Positions 8,714 through 15,170 of a stretch of DNA of 64,000 nucleotides are shown piece after piece. Each line of letters begins with the position of its first letter. The first letter of the stretch is position 1. The position numbers were made by a program, and so were the translations under genes. The stretch covers positions 3,100,001-3,164,000 of the forward strand of contig NZ_CP061170.1 in assembly GCF_011751745.2 (NCBI RefSeq), in the 5' to 3' direction. The notes beneath the pieces are model-generated. The model made no database searches. It was given only the letters and a program-made list of their open reading frames with translations, and had not been told where the DNA came from. The stretch comes from Paramicrobacterium fandaimingii (GTDB lineage Bacteria > Actinomycetota > Actinomycetes > Actinomycetales > Microbacteriaceae).

Positions 8714-9069
8714 GATTGTGCCTCTTTCGTGATCAATGCGATGAGATCGTCTGTGCTGAGCCCCAGCTTCGAAGCCTCATGCACGAGAGGGGCGACATAC
8801 TCCATTGCGAAGGACGTCTTTCGTGATTCCATGAGCTGACGTTTGGCCCCACTGGCGACGAACATGCCGATTCCCCTCCTCTTGTAGAGAATTCCTGTGT
8901 CAACGAGTCTGTTGAGCCCTTTGCCCGCCGTTGCGGGGTTGATGCGTAGAAATGCCGCAAGCGCGTTTGTCGAGGGCACCGCGGTTTCTTCCGGGTACGT
9001 GCCATCGAGAATGTCGTTCTCGATCTGCTCTGCGATCTGAACGAACAGCGGGCGACCTTCATCAAGCAT
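8710..9069 (-). CDS. GntR family regulator, YtrA subfamily
   Basis: A 119-residue regulator: an N-terminal winged helix (FVQIAEQIENDILDGTYPEE, then VPSTNALAAFLRINPATAGK) and only a short C-terminal helical tail, which is the size and shape of the YtrA subfamily. It probably represses its own operon with the ABC transporter through the palindrome immediately upstream. It is first in the operon, with an ATGA overlap to the ATPase and GGAG upstream of its start. Confidence 0.87.
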   Translation of the reverse strand: MLDEGRPLFVQIAEQIENDILDGTYPEETAVPSTNALAAFLRINPATAGKGLNRLVDTGILYKRRGIGMFVASGAKRQLMESRKTSFAMEYVAPLVHEASKLGLSTDDLIALITKEAQS

Positions 9070-9086
9070 CGTGAGTGACTCCTTGT

Positions 9087-9112
9087 TGGTTCGTTACTCA
9101 ACTAATGAACCA
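9087..9112 (-). promoter_or_regulatory. Operator/promoter of the GntR-ABC operon
   Basis: TGGTTCgTTAcTc and its partner form a 26-bp inverted repeat matching at 10 of 13 positions (outer arms TGGTTC/GAACCA perfect). On the minus strand a TTGACA box (9127-9132 complement) lies upstream at -35 distance from this palindrome, so the site overlaps the probable -10 region and is well placed for repression by the GntR protein. Confidence 0.7.
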
Positions 9113-9153
9113 CATAACCAAGCTGGTGTCAAGACGCGCGGTCGCAAGACGTT

Positions 9154-10104
9154 CTACGCGACTCGAGGTACGAGTCGCACAAGGATGACCATCGCAATGA
9201 GCTCGACAAGGGTCTGCATGACGACGGCGAGGGGCGCAAGGTCAAGGTGTGCGGGCAGCGCAAGGGCAAACGGAAGAACGACAAGCGAGTTGCGCGTCAC
9301 CCCGCTGAAGATAAGCGCGCGCCGATCCAGCTGGGACATGTGCAGAAGGCGCCCGACAATCGCCCCAACCCCAACGAGCACGGCGATGAACAGCACATAG
9401 ACCGGTACGACCGCTGCGAGTTCGATGATCCGCGAACCGACTCCCGCGATGTGAGAGGCAACGACGACGATGAGCACAAGCATCATGCACGGCACCATCA
9501 CCGCATTGCCCAGGTGTCGAAGACCTCCGCCGACGCGCGTGCGTGAGGCCACCTGTGTCAGCGCCGCCATGCCGAACGGCACAACGATGAGAAGCAGAAA
9601 CGCTTCAACAAACGGGCGGGCCGCAAGGCCTGCCAGAAGCGCCGGCCCCGCCATGGCCCCGAGGTACAACGGAAGGAACGCCATCTGCAGCACCAGAAGA
9701 ATCGGAGTGACGGCGAGCAGCTTATTTGCGCTGCCTCCAGCGACCCGCGCGAAGACGATCACATAGTCGACGCACGGGCTGAGTAAGACAAGAAGCACAC
9801 CAATGAAGAGAGGCTCATTGCTCGCGATAATGCGAGAGATCACAAAGACGACGATTGGTACGATGACGAAGTTGACGCCGCCGACAGCAAGCAGAAATCG
9901 CCAATCGCGGAGCCCCGCGCCGACCGCAGCCACAGGCACGCTCAGGAAAGTCACGTACATGAGCACCGCGAGCGACGGCGTAATCAGCGGGCCCAGCCAC
10001 AGTCCGATTTCGGGCAAACCAAAACCAAGGGCGGCCGCGCAGAGAATCGCGGCTATGTAGAGAGTCACCTGATACCGCTCTAACCCCGCAACGACGCCAC
10101 CCAT
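9154..10104 (-). CDS. BASS/ACR3-like transporter (arsenic resistance protein type)
   Basis: A 316-residue membrane protein with about ten hydrophobic segments. It matches the bile acid/sodium symporter superfamily, close to the arsenite-permease-like branch: LSPCVDYVIVFARVAGGSAN has the Cys and following segment seen in ACR3-type carriers, and the end has FSGVTRNSLVVLPFALALP then VVMQTLVELIAMVI. An arsenite or organic-anion exporter is possible, but there is no arsR or arsC nearby. It stands between the GntR operon and the HNH gene with only 21 bp to the latter; no strong binding site is seen before the ATG. Confidence 0.75.
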   Translation of the reverse strand: MGGVVAGLERYQVTLYIAAILCAAALGFGLPEIGLWLGPLITPSLAVLMYVTFLSVPVAAVGAGLRDWRFLLAVGGVNFVIVPIVVFVISRIIASNEPLFIGVLLVLLSPCVDYVIVFARVAGGSANKLLAVTPILLVLQMAFLPLYLGAMAGPALLAGLAARPFVEAFLLLIVVPFGMAALTQVASRTRVGGGLRHLGNAVMVPCMMLVLIVVVASHIAGVGSRIIELAAVVPVYVLFIAVLVGVGAIVGRLLHMSQLDRRALIFSGVTRNSLVVLPFALALPAHLDLAPLAVVMQTLVELIAMVILVRLVPRVA

Positions 10105-10125
10105 GCAGGCAAGTCTCGCACCAGA

Positions 10126-11514
10126 TCAGAATGGTGGGTCGTCGGGGAGCGAATCGAAAAGGCTCGGCGCGTCACCCTCTGGCTCCACGACCTCGACGTT
10201 CGACTCGATTCGTGTAAAACCCGGCTCCGAATACGGACGAACAACATAGTGACGCTCGAGTGGAGATGTCCACACGAGGTATCCGTCGGCTGTGCGATCC
10301 ACGGCCCATCGCGTCTCGTGCTTGAGCCGGTGGTGTGGTCGACACAATGCATTCAGATTGTCTATCTCGGTCTTCCCGCCGTACTGCCAATCCTGGCGGT
10401 GGTCGATGTCGCAGGAGGACGCTGAACGGTTGCACCCTGCGAAACCACAGGTTTCATCACGAATCTCGACGGCTTTACGCAAGTCTGCGGGAACCGCGTA
10501 ACGATCACGGCCAACGGAGAGCACAGCACCTGTCTCCGGGTGTGTCAAAATCCGAGTGAAACTCGGCGCATTCGCGGAAAGCTCCCGCGCCGTTTCGGCG
10601 TCGATCGGCCCGTAGCCCTCAAGTTCGGCAGACTCCTCAGAATGGCCGAGCAGGGTCATCACAGGAACGGTGACGTGCACGCTTGGACGAACCGCGCCCG
10701 AAGCTGAACGCGGCTCGTCTTCGCCGCTGTCCGCGGGCTCGCCTGACCAGGCGAAACCTTTCATGAGGGCGTCTGAGACAGCATCCGCAGCGATCTGCCT
10801 GAGGGTTCGAGCGTCACCCACCGCCTTGAGCGACAGCGCAGTGTTGCGCGCCACGTGCGCAAAGCTCTCGGTCATCTCGATCGGTGCATAGATCGAGAAC
10901 CAGCCCATGCCGTCGGGTTCTCCATAGTTCTCGATGTGTCTGTCAGCTTTTGCCGCCTTCTTTCGCTCGACCGCTGTTTCGGGGTGCATTCTCTCGCGCA
11001 GCGCCAGTGCCGATCGGTTGAACTGCGGCGGCGTCGACGACGCGGCGACGGCGATCGCCTCGGATTCGAACCGGCGCGTTTCCAACGCATCAAGCCCATT
11101 GGCCTGGGAGACCATGAGCTCTGCATGTCGGTAGGAAATCTCGCCCGAACGAAGCGCATCGAGCGTCTCGGGAAGGTCGGCGACGAGCGCTTCGCTGCTC
11201 GCGAGCATCGACTCAACCTTGCGCTCAGACAGTTTCAACGCCGTGGCGAGTTCGGAGACGAAGGCGCGGCGAGCCCATTCGTCTCGTGAGGAAGCTGACC
11301 CTTCCGACTCGGTGAATAAGCGTTGATGCTCGAGTGAGAATCGAAGCGCCTGGCACATGAGCCCGGCCAACCGCGCATGCACAACTGCAAGCATCTCGTT
11401 CTCTTCTGCAATTCCATCGATCATCAGCGAGAGGAGGTTTGCCTGCGAACCGAACAAGTTGCGCCCTGCGTCATCACCGCCTGGGACTGAGAGGGTGTCT
11501 GTGAAATTAACCAT
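10126..11514 (-). CDS. DUF222 (13E12-type) protein with C-terminal HNH endonuclease domain
   Basis: A 462-residue protein. The N-terminal 300 residues are the helical DUF222 region (SERKVESMLASSEALVADLP, then LRSGEISYRHAELMVSQANG). The C-terminal end is an HNH nuclease: TCGFAGCNRSASSCDIDHRQ, then NLNALCRPHHRLKH, giving the paired Cys and His-Asp-His layout. These proteins occur in many copies in actinobacterial genomes; some are thought to be mobile or defensive nucleases, but their substrate is not settled. Length and motifs look intact. Confidence 0.88.
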   Translation of the reverse strand: MVNFTDTLSVPGGDDAGRNLFGSQANLLSLMIDGIAEENEMLAVVHARLAGLMCQALRFSLEHQRLFTESEGSASSRDEWARRAFVSELATALKLSERKVESMLASSEALVADLPETLDALRSGEISYRHAELMVSQANGLDALETRRFESEAIAVAASSTPPQFNRSALALRERMHPETAVERKKAAKADRHIENYGEPDGMGWFSIYAPIEMTESFAHVARNTALSLKAVGDARTLRQIAADAVSDALMKGFAWSGEPADSGEDEPRSASGAVRPSVHVTVPVMTLLGHSEESAELEGYGPIDAETARELSANAPSFTRILTHPETGAVLSVGRDRYAVPADLRKAVEIRDETCGFAGCNRSASSCDIDHRQDWQYGGKTEIDNLNALCRPHHRLKHETRWAVDRTADGYLVWTSPLERHYVVRPYSEPGFTRIESNVEVVEPEGDAPSLFDSLPDDPPF

Positions 11515-11587
11515 GGCGAAACACCATCATGAGCCACCGACAGTGTTTCGTAGTTATGTTCGAGTACCTTGTCGTGGCCAAGCGCCC

Positions 11588-11623
11588 CGATGAGCGGTCG
11601 CTGAGTTCAGCGACCGCTCATCG
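11588..11623 (-). terminator. 17-bp near-perfect hairpin after the surface protein gene
   Basis: CGATGAGCGGTCGCTGA (11588-11604) and TCAGCGACCGCTCATCG (11607-11623) pair over 17 bp with a 2-nt loop. It lies 10 nt past the stop of the LPETG surface protein gene on the minus strand. There is no T tract, so it may act as a GC-rich actinobacterial terminator or protect the mRNA end. Confidence 0.75.
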
Positions 11624-11632
11624 ATGGGGATC

Positions 11633-13798
11633 TCAGCGTCGGCGAAGCGCGCGTTTACGCCCAGCCAGTTTCACCCCCGCCCCAGCGAGAAGCAGAAGTG
11701 CCGCGAGTCCGAGAACGGCAGTGCTCCCGTCAGCCCCCGTTTCAGGCAGCTCTTGGCTGGCGCCGCTGTTACTCCAGCGCACGGACGACGCGGCCGGTGA
11801 AGCGCCACTGTCGCTACTGCCGTGCTCGAGAACGTCCGGGTCATTTGAGTCGGGCTCGTCTGCGCTCGGGTCATCGGTCCCTGGGTTGTCTGCGCCCGGG
11901 TCATCAGTGCCCGGGTTGTCAGTTTCCGGGTTGTCAGTTTCCGGGTTGTCAGTCTCCGGGTCATCTGTGCCCGGGTCGTCAGTGCCAGAAGGGACCTCGG
12001 TCGTGCTGTCTCCGATCACCGAGATCGCGTTTCCGCCGATGGTGACGGGAACGCTGGTCTCGAGATCGATGAGGCTTCCGCCCAGAACGCTGTCGTCACC
12101 CGAAGTCATCGGAGAATCAACACCTGCGCTCCCTTCAGACACGGTGCTTGCGCCCGATGTCGTCGAGTCGCCGATCACTGAAATGGCATTGCCATTTGCC
12201 GTCACCGGGGCATCAACCGGACCATCAACGACGGAGCCGCCGAGAACGCTGTCGTCGCCAGACGACTGCGAACCTGAGTCAGCGACCGGCTCAGTGACTG
12301 CACCTTCAGTGTCGACAGTCGTTGCTGCACCCGATGTCGTCGAGTCACCGACCACGGAAACGGCTGAACCGTTCACCGTAATCGGTGCCTCAACTGCCGG
12401 GCTCACAACCGAGCCGCCAGCGATGCTGTCGTCACCAGAGGTCACAGCGTTTGATGCGACACCTGCCGAATCTGCATCGGCGCGGGCAACGTCAGAAACG
12501 TCACCGCCGCCGCTGGATGTTGCGTCGCCGAGACCGGAAACCGCAATTCCAGCGAGATCGACCGGAATGTCCACCACCGGCGAGACGGCAGTGCCACCAA
12601 CGACACTGTCGTCACCAGAAGTGACGACGTCCGACGTGCCCCCAACCGGAGCCGAGCCAGCGCCAGCGTTCCCCTCGGGAACCCAAGCACCAACACTCGT
12701 CGAAGCATCGCCCAGACCGGCGATCGCGAGACCACCGAGATCCACCGGCACAGTCACCACTGGGGCAACAGCGGTGCCGCTGGCAATGCCATCATCACCA
12801 GAGGTGGAAGCGTCCGAAGCCGCCCCCACCGGATCGGAAGCCCCCATGTCGGCGGCCGCCCCGGTGGCAGCACCGGACGTGGCGGAATCACCGATCACCG
12901 AAACGGCAAGGCCGCGCAGCGAAATCGGCAACGTGGCCGTGGGATCCACGACCGAACCACCAACGACACTGTCGTCACCAGAAGTGACGACGTCCGACGT
13001 GCCCCCAACCGGAGCCGAGCCAGCGCCAGCGTTCCCCTCGGGAACCCAAGCACCAGCACGTGTCGTCGAGGCATCGCCCAGACCGGCGATCGCGAGACCA
13101 CCGAGATCCACCGGCACAGTCACCACAGGGGCAACAGCGGTGCCGCTGGCAATGCCATCATCACCAGAGGTGGAAGCGTCCGAAGCCGCGCCCATCGGGT
13201 CGGAAGCACTCGCCCCGGTGGCAGCACCAGACGTAACGGAATCACCGAGCCCAGAAACGGCAACACCGTTCGCAGTGATCGGGATGTTCACCACCGGACT
13301 TGCGTTCGTGCCGCCAGCGACGCTGTCGTCGCCAGAGGTTGCTGAGTCGGCGTCAGCGTCACCTGAGGCAGGGGGCGCGGTGTCCTCTGCAGGGGGCGTC
13401 GTTTCCTCGGCAGGAGGCGCCGTGTCCTCCGCAGGGGGCGTCGTTTCCTCGGCAGGAGGCGCCGTGTCCTCCGCAGGGGGCCTCGTTTCCTCGGCAGGAG
13501 GCGCCGTGTCCTCCGCAGGCGGTGCCGTATCCTCCGCAGGCGGTGCCGTGTCCTCCGCAGGCGGTGCCGTATCGTCAGCCGGCGGCTGAGAACCATGCTC
13601 GGTCGCTGACGAAACGATGTCGTCGACGGCATCCGTCGCCGTGTCGGTCACGTCGGTGATGATGTTCGTGACACAGCCGCAGCTCGTGCCTTCATCACCA
13701 GACGGTTGCTCCGCGGCGTTTGCCGCAGTCGAGCCGAAGAAGATGATCCCCCCGGCTATCAAGGTTCCATAGAGGCACCTTGTCAATGTGCGTTTCAT
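11633..13798 (-). CDS. Sortase-anchored surface protein with eight chaplin-like repeats
   Basis: A 721-residue wall protein. A signal peptide (KRTLTRCLYGTLIAGGIIFF, then ANAAEQ) leads to a Val/Asp/Thr-rich helix region, a stalk of about ten PPAEDTA/PPAEETT heptads (residues 72-145), and eight beta-type repeats of about 40 residues. Each has the pattern TSGDDSVxGG, a PV or PI strand, then GNAISVIGDST. A second TDDPxTDN stalk follows, then QELPETG, a hydrophobic helix and KLAGRKRALRRR, a classic sortase signal. The repeats resemble the chaplin fold but lack its cysteines. AGGAGAG lies 6 nt before the ATG and is buried in a predicted RNA structure. It probably follows the 400-residue surface gene in one operon. 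Confidence 0.85.
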   Translation of the reverse strand: MKRTLTRCLYGTLIAGGIIFFGSTAANAAEQPSGDEGTSCGCVTNIITDVTDTATDAVDDIVSSATEHGSQPPADDTAPPAEDTAPPAEDTAPPAEDTAPPAEETRPPAEDTAPPAEETTPPAEDTAPPAEETTPPAEDTAPPASGDADADSATSGDDSVAGGTNASPVVNIPITANGVAVSGLGDSVTSGAATGASASDPMGAASDASTSGDDGIASGTAVAPVVTVPVDLGGLAIAGLGDASTTRAGAWVPEGNAGAGSAPVGGTSDVVTSGDDSVVGGSVVDPTATLPISLRGLAVSVIGDSATSGAATGAAADMGASDPVGAASDASTSGDDGIASGTAVAPVVTVPVDLGGLAIAGLGDASTSVGAWVPEGNAGAGSAPVGGTSDVVTSGDDSVVGGTAVSPVVDIPVDLAGIAVSGLGDATSSGGGDVSDVARADADSAGVASNAVTSGDDSIAGGSVVSPAVEAPITVNGSAVSVVGDSTTSGAATTVDTEGAVTEPVADSGSQSSGDDSVLGGSVVDGPVDAPVTANGNAISVIGDSTTSGASTVSEGSAGVDSPMTSGDDSVLGGSLIDLETSVPVTIGGNAISVIGDSTTEVPSGTDDPGTDDPETDNPETDNPETDNPGTDDPGADNPGTDDPSADEPDSNDPDVLEHGSSDSGASPAASSVRWSNSGASQELPETGADGSTAVLGLAALLLLAGAGVKLAGRKRALRRR
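12594..12838. repeat. Recent internal duplication, copy A (copy B at 12957-13204)
   Basis: About 245 bp here are nearly identical to 12957-13204 inside the same gene; the main difference is a 3-bp gain near the middle of copy B. The unit covers the end of one chaplin-like repeat and a linker with WVPEGNAGAGSAPVGGTSDV. The identity at synonymous sites points to recent duplication or gene conversion, so repeat number may vary between strains. Confidence 0.8.
12957..13204. repeat. Recent internal duplication, copy B (copy A at 12594-12838)
   Basis: Second copy of the near-identical unit in the chaplin-like surface protein gene; offset 363 bp from copy A and three bases longer around 13065. See copy A for what it encodes. 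Confidence 0.8.
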
Positions 13799-13803
13799 TT
13801 TCT

Positions 13804-13886
13804 CTCTCCTGATTGATAAACGGTCCCATCGACCAGATGGGTGCGAGTCGCCTCGATGGCGACATCGCGACCATTAATCAGGAGAG
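13804..13886 (-). promoter_or_regulatory. Predicted three-way RNA junction sequestering the surface-protein ribosome binding site
   Basis: The minus-strand transcript can fold as one compact unit. P1 pairs 13876-13886 with 13804-13814 (11 bp, perfect) and is extended by ACC/GGT (13870-13872 with 13822-13824). P2 is CCCATC-GACCA-GATGGG (13825-13841, 6 bp). P3 is GTCGCC-TCGAT-GGCGAC (13847-13863), lengthened by GCGA/TCGC (13843-13846 with 13865-13868) across a one-base bulge. The 3' strand of P1 contains the AGGAGAG binding site of the LPETG gene, whose ATG is at 13798. The 5' strand overlaps the stop codon of the upstream gene, so ribosomes finishing there would open P1. Confidence 0.55.
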
Positions 13887-15076
13887 CAAGTGAGCGTGAG
13901 TGTCAGAGATTCAGGGAGATCGTCGTCGTCAAGGGAGCCAGAACGGATGCCGTCGCCTAACGCCGTTGCGCTTGCCGATGTGCTGTCAGCGACCGTGCCC
14001 GCTCCGCCCGCTGATCCAGCCGAAAGTGCGGCACTGCCGACCGCCGCAGCACCGAGGGCCGGCGGGGCGATCGGGAGGGGAGCGTCCGCTGCGGAGGCGG
14101 ACTGCGTCGCGTCGACTCCAGCGAGAGAGGCTTCTGCGTCGCCGCCCGTCGGGCTCACCGCCGCATAGCCCCGGGGCGCTTTGTGAAGAGCACCGGTCGC
14201 TGCCTCGCCCGAGAGCGACGGCACAGCACGCTCAGAGACATTGCGCAGTGATGGCGATTGAGCCACGTCGGCAGGGCCGAGATCAAGCGGCTCGGCGACC
14301 ACCGCGACGGCATCTGCAGCCTCGGACACGACTCCCCCGACGGTGTGTGTCGCGACCGTGGTCGTGTGCGTCGTCGTGTCAACGACGTCGGCGACGAGCG
14401 GGTCGACGATGGACGTCACCGCGCCGATCGTCACCTCGAGCGCATGGCCGCCGACGAGGTCGGCCACCGTGTTTCCCGCAAGCGGCACGGTTGAAATGAG
14501 CGGGTCGACGGCGCTGTCGATGGTCGCCGCAAGAGGAACCGTCACGTCGGCAACTGGAGTGTCGGAAACGGCGGAGTCGACCGCGTCAATCGCGGAGTCG
14601 GTCACCTCGGTAAGGGGATCGGACGGCGGTGGTGAATCCGTCGAGCGCGCCGGGTCGGCCGCCTGATCTGTACCTTCGGCCGCGGAACCAGAGCCCTCGT
14701 CAGACGCATCTGCGGGTGGCGTCGACGGCTCGGAAGGCGGCGTCGCGTCACTCGGCGGCGCTTGCTCCTCTGCGGGCGGTTCCGATTCTGCGGCGGGCGG
14801 CCGAGCAGCATCCGCCACCTCGTCGACAACGTCGACGACCTCCGACGTCGTGGTATCGACAACGTCGGTAACGGGATCGGTGACATCGTCTTTCACCGCG
14901 TCGGTGACCTGCGAAACGAGGTCGGTCACGCTGCCGGAATCTGAGCCATCGCTCTCCTCCGCCGAAGCGGGAGAGGCCCCAAAGAACAGCTGAACGAAGA
15001 ACCAGACAAGAGCGACAGCCGCTGCGGCAAGAAGCACGCGCGAGAGACGGAATCTGCTCCCCATTGCCGATTGCAC
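13874..15076 (-). CDS. Secreted Pro/Val/Asp-rich surface protein of unknown function
   Basis: About 400 residues. After a basic start comes VLLAAAAVALVWFFVQLFFG and ASAEE, a signal peptide or anchor, then VTDLVSQVTDAV and DDVTDPVTDVVDTTTSEVVD. That region is close in style to residues 45-65 of the LPETG protein encoded next. A Pro/Ser/Glu-rich linker, two Val/Ile-rich blocks (VPLAATIDSAVDPLISTVPL, then SIVDPLVADVVD), and an Ala/Gly-rich tail ending LTLTLTCSPD follow. No LPxTG and no known domain. I prefer the GTG at 15076 (AGGGGGG 8 nt upstream); the ATG at 15064 is possible. It is probably co-transcribed with the LPETG gene 75 bp downstream. Confidence 0.7.
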   Translation of the reverse strand: MQSAMGSRFRLSRVLLAAAAVALVWFFVQLFFGASPASAEESDGSDSGSVTDLVSQVTDAVKDDVTDPVTDVVDTTTSEVVDVVDEVADAARPPAAESEPPAEEQAPPSDATPPSEPSTPPADASDEGSGSAAEGTDQAADPARSTDSPPPSDPLTEVTDSAIDAVDSAVSDTPVADVTVPLAATIDSAVDPLISTVPLAGNTVADLVGGHALEVTIGAVTSIVDPLVADVVDTTTHTTTVATHTVGGVVSEAADAVAVVAEPLDLGPADVAQSPSLRNVSERAVPSLSGEAATGALHKAPRGYAAVSPTGGDAEASLAGVDATQSASAADAPLPIAPPALGAAAVGSAALSAGSAGGAGTVADSTSASATALGDGIRSGSLDDDDLPESLTLTLTCSPD

Positions 15077-15170
15077 GTGCTTCACCCCCCTGAAGCTCGT
15101 CGCCAAAAACGCCGATGGCACCCATGTTTGCACGTTCGGTGCGTCTTGGCCAGGGAGATCGTGCGATTGG

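Noticed and set aside
11870..11990. Second block of short tandem repeats
   Set aside because: It is the TDDPxTDN stalk of the same surface protein, coding and in frame.
13370..13575. Short regular repeats that could suggest a CRISPR or minisatellite
   Set aside because: They are in-frame PPAEDTA/PPAEETT heptads of the surface protein, with 21-bp units and no spacers.
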